Below the pieces are notes generated by a model that was not told the origin of the DNA, did no database searches, and worked only from the letters and a program-made list of their open reading frames with translations. Made by a program: the position numbers and the translations under genes. Below are positions 1 through 8,541 of a stretch of DNA of 64,000 bases, one piece after another. Source of the stretch: Rosistilla carotiformis (lineage in GTDB: Bacteria; Planctomycetota; Planctomycetia; Pirellulales; Pirellulaceae). The stretch is taken from assembly GCF_007753095.1 (NCBI RefSeq), contig NZ_CP036348.1:1984001-2048000 (forward strand), read 5' to 3'. Every line of letters starts with the position of its first letter. The stretch's first letter is position 1.

Positions 1-394
1 GCTGCGACTGCAGGTCGGCTTCGGGATTGATTCCCGCATCGGCATCGACTCCAGCAGGTCGATTGCCGTTCTCATCGACGCCTACACCTAGCGGAGTGTT
101 CGTGCCGGTCTGCACATCCGCAGCGGTCGGCCAATCGCCTTGGACCTGAACGTTGGCGTCGGCATTTGCATTCGCCGGCGTATCGACGCCCAGCTCCGCC
201 TGCGCTTCGGCCGCTGGCTGATTCGGCACCGCCGCTTCGGCAGCTTCACCGATCTCCTGCCCCACTTCGGCCGCCGCCTCTCCGGTCGCATTCAACGCCC
301 CGTCGACGGCATCGCCAACATCCTGAGCCTTCGCGGCTTGGAATCCAAATAAACTTGCAGCCAATGCAGCGGTGCAAAATGTCGTTCGTCTCAT
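1..394 (-). CDS. Secreted Ala/Asn-rich hypothetical protein (3' end outside window)
   Basis: An open frame runs from ATG at 394 off the left edge, so about 131 codons are visible and the C-terminus is missing. An SD-like GGAGAA lies 7-12 bases upstream. The N-terminus (MRRTTFCTAALAASLFGFQA, then AKAQD) looks like a Sec signal peptide cut after AKA. The mature part is very rich in Ala, Glu, Asn and Asp, with small acidic repeats such as GEAAAEVGQEIGEAAEAA and then DANVQVQGDW. I recognise no catalytic domain. Low-complexity exported proteins of this kind are common in planctomycetes; the function is unknown. Confidence 0.7.
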   Translation of the reverse strand, partial: MRRTTFCTAALAASLFGFQAAKAQDVGDAVDGALNATGEAAAEVGQEIGEAAEAAVPNQPAAEAQAELGVDTPANANADANVQVQGDWPTAADVQTGTNTPLGVGVDENGNRPAGVDADAGINPEADLQSQ

Positions 395-669
395 CGTTCG
401 TTTCTCCGTTCTGAAAGAATCGTGGGGGGAGGGCCGCGGATCCGATCAGAAAACGGGATCCGTTCGCGCGCCATCGGTATGATGGCTACATAGGCAGATT
501 GCGTGCCAATTCGTCCGAGATGCCAAGCGAACGACGATCCGCCACGATGACGGAAAATCGGATTCATTTCGCAGGCGTGGAATCAGCCAACGTGGATGCC
601 CAGCTGCCAACCTGGGGCGGTGCTGAACACGTGGCGCGATGCAAGACGACGCCCAAGGCAATCACGCGG

Positions 670-2355
670 TTACTTCTTCTTGCGGCGTTGCGTGATCAGT
701 GCATGAACGATGTCGCTGCGACGAACGACTCCCATCAGTTCATGCGGTGCCGCGTTTGTGACGACCGGAATGCAGTCGTCGGTTTCGGCTTGAAAGAGCT
801 CGAAGGCACGCGAGGCGGGATCATCGGGATAGAGGACGACGTTGGTTTCACTGACCAAATCTTCTGCTCGGACCAGTTGTGACGCACTGAGATCGAACAT
901 GACATCACTCAAAAGCGGGTAGCGAATCACTCCCACGACACTCATCTTATCGTCGACGACCGGATACGTATTGTCGTGGCTGTGTTCGATGTGGTCGATC
1001 ACGTCGTCAAAGCGAGCCGATTGATGGATCCCTTTCGTCTTGCGAACCAGCTTATTTACACTCACTCCACTCATGGACCCGTTGGGCGTCGCCGTTCCCC
1101 AAACCGCCGATCGAAAGCGGTCGCCAACACTGCGAACCTGTTCCAGTGGGGACCGGGGGGCGTGGTTGATTGCTTGCGCCAACGGGACCTCGCCTGTTTC
1201 CAGCAACGATTTGCGAATGAACAGCGGGCCGATGATTTCGAACAGCACGACCGAACCCAAGATGATGTCTTGGACCGGTTTTCCCAATTCAGGGCTACGG
1301 GCCACTGCGATCGTCGATAGGGCAATGGCGGCTCCCGCTTGGGCGAACAGGCAACTGCCCAGCCAATGCCGCACCTCCAATGACTGATGCGTCAGCCGCG
1401 CGGCGATATAAACACCGGCGTATTTTCCGACAATCCGAAAGATTACGTAGACCGCCCCCAACGTTCCCGCTGCAAAGAAGGCGTTCAGGTCCAGTTCGGT
1501 TCCATGCACGGCGAAGAACAACACCGCCAGCAGGCCCGACAGGTGATCCAGTTCGTCCCGAATCTTTGATTTTGAGTCGGACGTATTGGCAACCGTCACT
1601 CCCATCACAAAGAAGGTCAACATATAAGGGACCTGGAGCGATTCGTTGACGCCTAACAGAAAGGTCGCCGTCGCCACCAACAGCACCAACCAGCGTTTGA
1701 TGTTCAACAGGCCACAGCCGAAGCTGACAACGACTCCGCCGAGCACGCCCAAGGCAATCGATCCGGCGATGTTCATCAGCACATTGCCGACTTGCATTCC
1801 AAGCGATGTTTCCAACCGGCCCTGCGTCAGTTGGATCGCGAGAAAGCCGAATTCAAATAAAACGATACAGGCAAAATTGTTGATCGCGACCAGAAATCCG
1901 GTGCTTTCGGTGACTGGACCTTCGGAACGAAACTCTTTCAGCACCAAAATTGTGGTCGCAGGGGCCGTCGCGACCGCCAAACAGGCCAGCAGCAGCGCCA
2001 TGCTCCCGCCACAGCCAAACAGCATCAGACCGACCAAAACCAAACCAAATGTGGCGCTGATTTCCGCTGCCGACAGGACCAAACAGTGCCCGGCGATGCG
2101 GCGAAACTTAGTGAACGTGAACTCGCTGCCAAGGTTGAACAGGACGACCGCCATCGCCAATTTCAGCATCGGGTCGAAGTGCTCAAGGTGTTCTTGGGGA
2201 ACCCAGTCCAGCAAACTAGGGCCGACAAGCAGCCCCACAAGGAGGTAGGCTGTCACCTTGGGGAGGTGCAGCACGTCGGCAAAAACCCCCGCAGCAAGGC
2301 ATGCGCCCAGCAATAGTCCCAGCGTACCGGTGATGTGGAGATGAAAGTCTGCCAT
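670..2355 (-). CDS. Kef-type cation/proton antiporter with C-terminal CBS pair
   Basis: A 561-aa inner-membrane protein of the CPA2 (KefB/KefC/YbaL-like) family, expected to exchange K+ or Na+ for protons. Residues 1 to about 380 form many hydrophobic helices, including the family-type stretches LLVGLLVGPSLLDWVP near the start and AVVLFNLGSEFTF, where an acidic helix residue sits in the ion pathway. After residue about 430 there are two CBS-like segments (SARFDDVIDHIEHSHDNTYP...VVGVIR and DDCIPVVTN...LMGVVRRSDIV). These suggest control by an adenine nucleotide. No TrkA-N/RCK domain is visible, unlike classical KefC. The start at 2355 has AAAGG a few bases upstream. The family call is firm; the ion is not determined. 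Confidence 0.88.
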   Translation of the reverse strand: MADFHLHITGTLGLLLGACLAAGVFADVLHLPKVTAYLLVGLLVGPSLLDWVPQEHLEHFDPMLKLAMAVVLFNLGSEFTFTKFRRIAGHCLVLSAAEISATFGLVLVGLMLFGCGGSMALLLACLAVATAPATTILVLKEFRSEGPVTESTGFLVAINNFACIVLFEFGFLAIQLTQGRLETSLGMQVGNVLMNIAGSIALGVLGGVVVSFGCGLLNIKRWLVLLVATATFLLGVNESLQVPYMLTFFVMGVTVANTSDSKSKIRDELDHLSGLLAVLFFAVHGTELDLNAFFAAGTLGAVYVIFRIVGKYAGVYIAARLTHQSLEVRHWLGSCLFAQAGAAIALSTIAVARSPELGKPVQDIILGSVVLFEIIGPLFIRKSLLETGEVPLAQAINHAPRSPLEQVRSVGDRFRSAVWGTATPNGSMSGVSVNKLVRKTKGIHQSARFDDVIDHIEHSHDNTYPVVDDKMSVVGVIRYPLLSDVMFDLSASQLVRAEDLVSETNVVLYPDDPASRAFELFQAETDDCIPVVTNAAPHELMGVVRRSDIVHALITQRRKKK

Positions 2356-2598
2356 CGAGCCTTTTTGACTTGCAGGAAGTCCGTTCCCACCTGCGTCGAC
2401 GAATGCGTCAACGTTTCTTCAGATCAGATAGTAACTCAGGCGTCCGGCAATGGACAGCTGAGAATTTCAAATCGTTCTCCAACGCCCCCAATTTGTCGAC
2501 GCCGATTCGCGTTTCGTGAATGTTTAGATAAATCTCCGCTTGCGGCGCATCAACGATCGGACAAGCGACTGGTTCTCCTCTTTCGATAGCTCCATGCG

Positions 2599-3642
2599 AT
2601 GCCCGACGACCCGCTGACGAAGATCGTTGAATTCCACAAAGAACTACTCTCGCTGCAGCGGTTGGGGCTGCCAATGGAGTTGGGATTTGTCGGGTCGCCG
2701 CAATCCTTGGCGATGCAGTTGGATCAGATTCAACGCCGGCTCGCCCTGCAGATCGAACGGCAAGGAGATGTGGCGCAGGCGATCGCTAGTGATCCCGATC
2801 TTCCCAAGCCGTATCGGTCGGCGATCAGTACGTGGGTGCAGTGCGAACATCCGACGGAGGTTCTCGATCAATTGTCGGCAACGGCAACCGCGCGGCGCGA
2901 TCTGCATGGCCAGATGGGAATTGCTTTGGTCGGTCCGTTGATCCTGCTGGTGGTCGTCTATTTTGGTCTGATCTCGCTCTGCCTGGTCGTCGCGCCGCGG
3001 TTGGAAGATCTGTATGCCCAGCTGTGGTTGCCCGTTAGCGGCAGTCTGCGTCTGATTGCGATGCTCCGCGACGCGATGCCGATCTGGGTGCCAGGGTGCC
3101 CGGTCGTCATGATCCTTGCAGCTGGATGGTGGAGCCTGCGGCGGGGGCGTTCGCGATTTGGATGGTTGTTCGGCGGGCGACGCTATTTTAAGTCGCTTCA
3201 GACGGCAGCTTATGCTCGCCATGTCGCTGCACTACTGGACGTCGGTTGCAGCACTGGCAAAGCATTGTCCAGCGTCGGGCCGCTGCCGTTGCAGAGTCCG
3301 GACCTGGGAGGCGAATTGGCGACAGCCAACGTCTACCTGAGCACCGCCGAAGAGATCGGCCAACAAGTTCCTCCGGACGATCCTACCATCGCCGCACTAC
3401 CGCCGATGCTGCGATGGGCACTGGTCGGAAAGATGGAAAGTTATTCGCGTTCCCAAGTCCTCCGAGAAGTTGCTGCGGTTTACAGCGACGCCGCAACCAG
3501 CCAATCGCGTCGCTGGCGTGTTGTGTTGCCGATGTTTCTGAGCGGGGGCATCGGCGGTCTGCTGGTGCTCGCCTATGCATTGGGCCTGATGCTTCCCTAC
3601 ATCGATTTGTTGTCAAAAATCGCGACCCAGATAACGGAGTAG
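2599..3642 (+). CDS. GspF/PilC-like inner-membrane protein, copy 1
   Basis: A 347-aa protein with the layout of the T2SF (GspF/PilC) platform protein: a cytoplasmic helical domain (about 1-105), a hydrophobic hairpin (about 112-190, including MGIALVGPLILLVVVYFGLI), a second helical domain (about 195-310) and a C-terminal membrane helix ending in LALGLMLPYIDLLSKIA-type sequence. Such proteins connect the assembly ATPase to pseudopilin polymerisation. It is the first of three adjacent GspF-like genes and starts a co-directional run to 8351, with 4 bases to the next gene. Similarity to canonical GspF is distant and rests mainly on topology and context. Confidence 0.65.
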   Translation: MPDDPLTKIVEFHKELLSLQRLGLPMELGFVGSPQSLAMQLDQIQRRLALQIERQGDVAQAIASDPDLPKPYRSAISTWVQCEHPTEVLDQLSATATARRDLHGQMGIALVGPLILLVVVYFGLISLCLVVAPRLEDLYAQLWLPVSGSLRLIAMLRDAMPIWVPGCPVVMILAAGWWSLRRGRSRFGWLFGGRRYFKSLQTAAYARHVAALLDVGCSTGKALSSVGPLPLQSPDLGGELATANVYLSTAEEIGQQVPPDDPTIAALPPMLRWALVGKMESYSRSQVLREVAAVYSDAATSQSRRWRVVLPMFLSGGIGGLLVLAYALGLMLPYIDLLSKIATQITE

Positions 3643-3646
3643 ATCG

Positions 3647-4645
3647 ATGTCAACATTTCATAACCAAATCCGAGCGACGCTGGAACAACGCGATCTCCTG
3701 ATTCCGCCATTGACCGCATTGGCTGCCGAAATGCCAAACAGCTGGGGACAACGCGACGTTCAAGAGTTGATCGACCTGTTGCGAAACGAAACCGACGTCC
3801 AGGCATGGCTGCAACATCCGCGAGCTGCCGCTTGGCTGCCAGTGATCGTCGGCGGGTTTAGCCCCGCCGAAACGCCACATCGGATCCATTTATTGTTCGC
3901 TCAAACGATGAGGCAACAACAACGTCAGCAAGGAGGCGGAGCGAGTTTGTTGTATCCGTTTTTGATCTTGGCGTTGACGGGAGTCGTTGGACTGGGATTG
4001 AGCTGGGCGATCGTCCCAACGTTTGCGGCGATGTACCGCGACTTTGACCTCCAACTTCCCCTGCCAACACGGTTCGCCGTGTCGATCTCCGATCGTATGA
4101 TTCAATCGCCGCTGCGACAATTGATGCTTGCCGCAGGAATGATCGTGTTGGGCTTTGCGATCTACCGCTGGTGGCTCGATAGTCCGCTCTGTTCTCAAAT
4201 ATTGAGTCCCAAAGGAAGCACGCGGAAGGTACAAGCGATGGCGCAAGCGGTCGGATCGGTTGCGGAACTGATAAACGTTGGCGCGTCAATTCCTGAAGCG
4301 TTGCGGATCAGCGGACGTGGCTGCGGGCATCCGTTGTACAAACGCGAACTCGAATCGCTGGCCACCGCGGCGGAAAACTCCACTGGCGCACTGAACCAGC
4401 GCAGCGAAGCTACCTATTTCCCCGCCAACTTGTTGCTGGCTCTGCAACCCAACGACGCGGGACTCCCCAACATCCACCTGCTGCGCGAGTTGTCGCTGCT
4501 GTATCACGAACGCGGTGCGCAGCGCATCGATTGGTTGCGATGGCTGGTTGGCCCGCTGGCGTTGGTTGCGGTCGCGTTGGTTGTCGGTTTTGTTGTGATC
4601 GCTCTGTTTATGCCTTTGATCTCGCTAGTCACGTCGTTGGGATAA
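3647..4645 (+). CDS. GspF/PilC-like inner-membrane protein, copy 2
   Basis: A 332-aa protein. The N-terminal ~90 residues are soluble. Membrane segments lie at about 98-125 (SLLYPFLILALTGVVGLGLS) and 158-180, followed by a soluble domain and a last helix ending FMPLISLVTSLG, which resembles GspF C-termini. The start is ATG at 3647, four bases after the previous stop, so translational coupling is likely. Its first soluble domain is shorter and more divergent than in canonical GspF. It may form a heteromeric platform with the flanking GspF-like proteins; this is inferred from the gene order only. Confidence 0.65.
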   Translation: MSTFHNQIRATLEQRDLLIPPLTALAAEMPNSWGQRDVQELIDLLRNETDVQAWLQHPRAAAWLPVIVGGFSPAETPHRIHLLFAQTMRQQQRQQGGGASLLYPFLILALTGVVGLGLSWAIVPTFAAMYRDFDLQLPLPTRFAVSISDRMIQSPLRQLMLAAGMIVLGFAIYRWWLDSPLCSQILSPKGSTRKVQAMAQAVGSVAELINVGASIPEALRISGRGCGHPLYKRELESLATAAENSTGALNQRSEATYFPANLLLALQPNDAGLPNIHLLRELSLLYHERGAQRIDWLRWLVGPLALVAVALVVGFVVIALFMPLISLVTSLG

Positions 4646-4724
4646 CGTCGTCCGAACGTTGGTGCCCCAATATTGTTTATCCAAGTCCTCCATCAGGTCA
4701 TGCAACCCCCAAGTACGTGTGCAG

Positions 4725-5888
4725 ATGAAATTTCCATTCAACCAGCAGAACTTTCCAACCGCATACCGATTGGGCCGCGCCTTGGCTCGGGGCGTGCGCA
4801 GTGCAGGTCGCTTGGAAATCACTGGTCACCTTCCCCACCAGCGTTGGCGGCTGTCGTCGCGAATCGCCAACGAACCGTTGGCGGCAAAGCAACGCTCGCT
4901 GCTTCGCATCTTGGCGGTCGCACACCGCGAAGGACTTCCGACTGCCCAATGGGTCGCAAATCTGGCCGATGAACATCACGGTCGCTATCGTCGCCGTCTG
5001 CTGCGACTCGCACGCCGTCTTCAATCGGGATCGTCGCTTGTCGAAGCATTGGAACAGACCCCCGATGCGCTCAGCGACGAAATGGTCCTCGCCATTCGCT
5101 TTGGCCATCAATCGGGAACGCTTAGGGCGACTTTTGATCAACTACTAGCAACGCCTGTCGACGATGTTGGAGAAGCATCCCCCACGGCTCGATACAGCAT
5201 GTTTTATTTGGTGGGCATGATGCTGCTGTATTTCTTGGTGCTCAGTTTTTTGGCGTTGCGGATCCTTCCGACATTGATGCATATCGCGGAGGAATTCGAA
5301 TGGAATCCCTCCACGGCGATACGCACATTGATGGCGGTCAGTCGGTTTTTGGAAGGGACGTTTTTGCTGTGGGTGCTGTTGGGATTTGCCATTCTGCGGT
5401 TGGTCACCTCCGGCATGATGCGGCGATTTTATCGACGCGTCTGGGCCTCGCGGCTACTGCGTCCGGTCGTTCGTTTGCGATCAGCAGAGCTGTTGCGGTT
5501 GCTGTCGCCGGCGGTTGCCGCGGGACGCCCCTTGGGAAGTGCGTTGTCGACGCTGGCACGCCATCACTACGACCGCAACGTGCGAGCCAAACTGTTGTTC
5601 GCCAGGAACGAAGTCGAACAAGGATCCGACCCGTGGAGTGCGTTGTCGGTGGCTGGGCTGTTGCAACGCGATGAGTCTCAGGCGTTGGCCGGTTCGACAT
5701 CCAATGGAACGCGTGCCTGGTTGATGCATCGTCTTGCCGATCGACATCAGCGCCAGTTCGGAGGTCGTGTCGCGTTGCTGTTGTCGCTGTTGCAACCGGC
5801 GATCGTGCTCGCGCTTGCCGGGATCGTGGCTTGGATTGGATTTGCGTTTTTTGGCTTCCTCAGCGGAATCATCCTGATGTTGGCGTGA
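4725..5888 (+). CDS. GspF/PilC-like inner-membrane protein, copy 3
   Basis: A protein of about 387 aa and the most GspF-like of the three. Residues about 55-130 match the first T2SF helical bundle (LLRILAVAHREGLP, then LARRLQSGSSLVEALEQTP and MVLAIRFGHQSGTL). Two membrane segments (FYLVGMMLLYFLVLSFLALR and FLLWVLLGFAILRLV) follow, then a second bundle and a terminal helix (LAGIVAWIGFAFFGFLSGII). An in-frame TTG at 4659 could extend it by 22 residues. ATG 4725 (MKFPFNQQ) is preferred because the extra residues look non-coding, although no strong SD precedes it. The expected role is the inner-membrane platform of a pilus or type II secretion-like apparatus. Confidence 0.75.
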   Translation: MKFPFNQQNFPTAYRLGRALARGVRSAGRLEITGHLPHQRWRLSSRIANEPLAAKQRSLLRILAVAHREGLPTAQWVANLADEHHGRYRRRLLRLARRLQSGSSLVEALEQTPDALSDEMVLAIRFGHQSGTLRATFDQLLATPVDDVGEASPTARYSMFYLVGMMLLYFLVLSFLALRILPTLMHIAEEFEWNPSTAIRTLMAVSRFLEGTFLLWVLLGFAILRLVTSGMMRRFYRRVWASRLLRPVVRLRSAELLRLLSPAVAAGRPLGSALSTLARHHYDRNVRAKLLFARNEVEQGSDPWSALSVAGLLQRDESQALAGSTSNGTRAWLMHRLADRHQRQFGGRVALLLSLLQPAIVLALAGIVAWIGFAFFGFLSGIILMLA

Positions 5889-5956
5889 GCGCACCTTGGG
5901 GTGCCACCGTTTTATCGATTGCAAAGCGAAGACTTGATTTGGGAGTTACGACGATC

Positions 5957-6388
5957 ATGCGTTTCCGCAACACATTAGCTGACTGCTCCTCGCCGCCGCG
6001 GCGAGGTTGTCGACGCGGCGGCGGTTCGATGATCGAGCTTGTCGTCTCCGCGACGCTGCTTGTCGCATTGATCGGTACGTTTGCGCCGATGTCGCTGAGC
6101 TCCGGACGGATGTGGCAACAGACACGCCATCATCAACTGGCCCTCGACGAACTTTCGAATCAGATGGATCGCTTGCTCGCACTCCCCGAAGACCAACGCG
6201 GCGCGGAGCTCGATTTGCTGGAGCCATCGGCTGCTGTTCAAGCCGCGTTGCCCGAAGCCAGCTTGACCGCAGCGGAAGTGAGCGATGAAGACGGCACACG
6301 CCTGACGGTCGCAATCGACTGGCAGCGTCCGACGCCCTCGCAACCACTCTCGCTAACAGGATGGATCCGGGGGACCGACGATGAATAA
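5957..6388 (+). CDS. Pseudopilin-like protein (GspH/I type)
   Basis: A 143-aa protein with a prepilin-type N-terminus. A basic leader (MRFRNTLADCSSPPRRGCRR) ends in GGGS, followed by MIELVVSATLLVALIGTFAP, with the Glu expected at position 5 of the mature pilin and one hydrophobic helix. Cleavage by a prepilin peptidase after Gly is predicted. ATG 5957 is chosen over upstream in-frame starts because GGGAG lies 13-17 bases upstream and the leader length is normal. The C-terminal half (WQRPTPSQPLSLTGWIRG) is short and uncharacterised. It overlaps the next gene by 8 bases, so it is part of the same operon. Confidence 0.7.
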   Translation: MRFRNTLADCSSPPRRGCRRGGGSMIELVVSATLLVALIGTFAPMSLSSGRMWQQTRHHQLALDELSNQMDRLLALPEDQRGAELDLLEPSAAVQAALPEASLTAAEVSDEDGTRLTVAIDWQRPTPSQPLSLTGWIRGTDDE

Positions 6389-6980
6389 TTCAACAGGCCT
6401 ACCGGAACAAACCGCTCCGATCTACCGAAACAGAGCTCGCGTTTGCACAGGTTTCACGTTGGTCGAATTGGTTGTCGCGATGTCGTTTGGAAGCGTCTTG
6501 ATGCTGCTGGCGATCGGAATCGTCCACCAATCACTGACGTTTTCGCAGCTGGGACAAGCGAGAGCCGATCAAGACCGAGCGTTGGTTCGCTTGGACCGCC
6601 AATTTCGCCAAGACGTCCATCGCAGCGAAGGGTTCGAACAATCTGATCCGCAGACGCTGCAACTGACCATCGACGACAGCCGCGTTGTCTATACGTTCGG
6701 AACCCACACGATCCAACGCCAGACGGAGGTCAACGACAAACAGCAAGACCGCGAGCTGTTTGAATTGAACGATCGATCACAGATCGAACTGTTGACGCTC
6801 GACGCGCCCCAGCGATTGGGAATCGTCGTCCGCAGCGATCCCCAACTGCATGGTGTCGCACCGCGAACCGACCGGCAAATCATCGCAGTTCCTGGACTGC
6901 TGCGAAAACGGATGCCTTCGCCCAAAGAAAGCCCAGCCGAGTCGGCGGATTCCGCCGTGACAGGAGACGACGCCCAATGA
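6381..6980 (+). CDS. Pseudopilin-like protein (GspJ type)
   Basis: A 199-aa protein with the prepilin motif CTGFTLVELVVAMSFGSVLM at about residues 22-41: cleavage after the Gly before FTLVEL, the conserved Glu5 and a hydrophobic stalk helix. The following region (RADQDRALVRLDRQFRQDVHRSEGFE) resembles GspJ-type minor pseudopilins, in which a helix packs against a beta-sheet head. The start overlaps the end of the preceding gene and the stop overlaps the next start by four bases (ATGA), which indicates translational coupling. The expected role is the pseudopilus tip. Assignment to GspJ rather than another minor pilin is tentative. Confidence 0.7.
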   Translation: MNNSTGLPEQTAPIYRNRARVCTGFTLVELVVAMSFGSVLMLLAIGIVHQSLTFSQLGQARADQDRALVRLDRQFRQDVHRSEGFEQSDPQTLQLTIDDSRVVYTFGTHTIQRQTEVNDKQQDRELFELNDRSQIELLTLDAPQRLGIVVRSDPQLHGVAPRTDRQIIAVPGLLRKRMPSPKESPAESADSAVTGDDAQ

Positions 6981-7363
6981 ACCGTTTGCATCGAAATCGC
7001 CGCGGCGCGATCACCGTCGCGGTCTTGGTCTGCATGTTGATCGCAACCGCTTTGGCAGCAAGCACCTTGCACAGCGCACTGCGCGGACGACGCGAGACGC
7101 AACGATTGCGGCAACTGCGGCAGACCGATCTGCTGCTGGATGCCGGAGCACTGCGCGCTGCGGAGCGGTTGCAGCGCGACGACGCCTATCGCGGCGAAAC
7201 GTGGCGGCCTCGCGACCTGATGCCGGGCGAGGGAACTGCCGTCGTGAAGATCGACATTTCGGGCGACGCCACACCGCGGCAGATCGATGTCGTTGCAAGC
7301 ATCCAACCACACGACGACGCGGCGGCACGAACGCAGCGATCGATGCGGTTTCAATTTCCCTAA
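6977..7363 (+). CDS. Small pilin-operon membrane protein (GspK/PilX-like)
   Basis: A 128-aa protein with a short basic leader and one hydrophobic helix (RRGAITVAVLVCMLIATALAA), then an Arg/Leu-rich helical stretch (RGRRETQRLRQLRQTDLLLD). The RGAITVAVLVCML junction resembles GspK/PilX N-termini, which lack the Glu5 of major pseudopilins. It is much shorter than GspK (about 300 aa), so it would be a minimal version. The start codon overlaps the previous stop (ATGA at 6977-6980). The function is inferred from position at the end of a pseudopilin run. Confidence 0.6.
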   Translation: MNRLHRNRRGAITVAVLVCMLIATALAASTLHSALRGRRETQRLRQLRQTDLLLDAGALRAAERLQRDDAYRGETWRPRDLMPGEGTAVVKIDISGDATPRQIDVVASIQPHDDAAARTQRSMRFQFP

Positions 7364-7457
7364 ATGAGCAGCCGGTTTCGGCTGCACACAGCTCTCCGAT
7401 CCCATGCTCAATCTAACTTGCTTTTCTCAGAAATTCCCTTCAACCCCGAGAACACCC

Positions 7458-8351
7458 ATGAACCAAGCGTCATCTATTTATCGCGATGGCCGGTGCCGAC
7501 GCGGATTCACCCTCGTGGAACTACTTGTTGTGATCGCGATCATCGGCATCTTGGTCGGGCTGTTATTGCCCGCGGTGCAAGCAGCTCGCGAAGCGGCGCG
7601 GCGATGCCAATGCATGAACAACATCACGCAATTGGGATTGGCGATGCATCATCATGAATTCAGCACCGAACACCTTCCCGCCGGTGTGATCAATCCCGAC
7701 GGACCGATCCGCAGCGCCGAATCGGGAGAACATATCAGCTGGGTCGTGCAGATCCTGCCCTTTATCGAACAGAACGCGTTGTACAACCACTTCGATCAGG
7801 CAGCCGGTGCGTACGCAGCGGTCAATCGCGAAGCGCGGCAACAGACCATTCCCACGATGCATTGCCCTTCGTATCCGGGCAACTATCGCGGCAGAAATAA
7901 CGAGGCAGGAATTGTCAGCGGCAATTACGCCGGATGCCATCACGACGTCGAAGCCCCGATCGACGCCGATAACAACGGCCTGCTGTTCCTCAACAGCGAC
8001 ATCCGCTACAGCCAGATTCCCGATGGCAGCACCCAGACAATCCTCTTGGGCGAATCGTTACCGTTTGCCAACGATCTCGGCTGGGCCTCTGGCACACGGG
8101 CGACGTTGCGGAACACGGGAACGCCCATGGCCGCATTTCACATACTGTACCAGTTGCCCGAGCAAGCGGAGCCAGATCCGTCGGAAGAGCCTTTGTATGT
8201 TGGCGGCTTTGGCAGCAGCCATCCCGGTGGCGCGTTGTTTTCCTTCGCCGACGGTTCGACGCGGTTCTTGAGCCAAGCGATCGATCCCGAACTATTCCGT
8301 CGCTATGGAAACCGACGCGATGGCGAATTGACGGGGTGGGAAACTCGCTAA
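7458..8351 (+). CDS. DUF1559 domain protein with prepilin-type N-terminus
   Basis: A 297-aa protein of the DUF1559 family, which is heavily expanded in planctomycetes. It has a prepilin leader cleaved before FTLVELLVVIAIIGILVGLL and the typical LLPAVQAAREAARRCQC motif. The DUF1559 body contains WVVQILPFIEQNALYNHFD, the NYAGCHHD region, a GSTQTILLGES element and the C-terminal HPGGALFSFADGSTRFLSQAID. ATG 7458 gives the short leader usual for the family. An in-frame ATG at 7404 would give an atypical 18-residue extension without an SD. Members are thought to be pilin-like surface or cell-envelope components. It lies about 95 bases after the pseudopilin genes. Confidence 0.9.
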   Translation: MNQASSIYRDGRCRRGFTLVELLVVIAIIGILVGLLLPAVQAAREAARRCQCMNNITQLGLAMHHHEFSTEHLPAGVINPDGPIRSAESGEHISWVVQILPFIEQNALYNHFDQAAGAYAAVNREARQQTIPTMHCPSYPGNYRGRNNEAGIVSGNYAGCHHDVEAPIDADNNGLLFLNSDIRYSQIPDGSTQTILLGESLPFANDLGWASGTRATLRNTGTPMAAFHILYQLPEQAEPDPSEEPLYVGGFGSSHPGGALFSFADGSTRFLSQAIDPELFRRYGNRRDGELTGWETR

Positions 8352-8541
8352 GTAGCCCCTGGTATGGCCTGGAGCGGCCGAAAGGTTTGCGGAGATTTGC
8401 CCCGCCACGCGTGGATGCCGGACGTGCAAGCGGGAGCCGTTTGGCTTAAACTGGCAAATCGGTCGGCGGCCTACGATTTCTGGTCCGCGTCGACCGTCGA
8501 ACCATTTTCCGCCCGATCGAATTCCGTTTCGTAAGAGTCGA

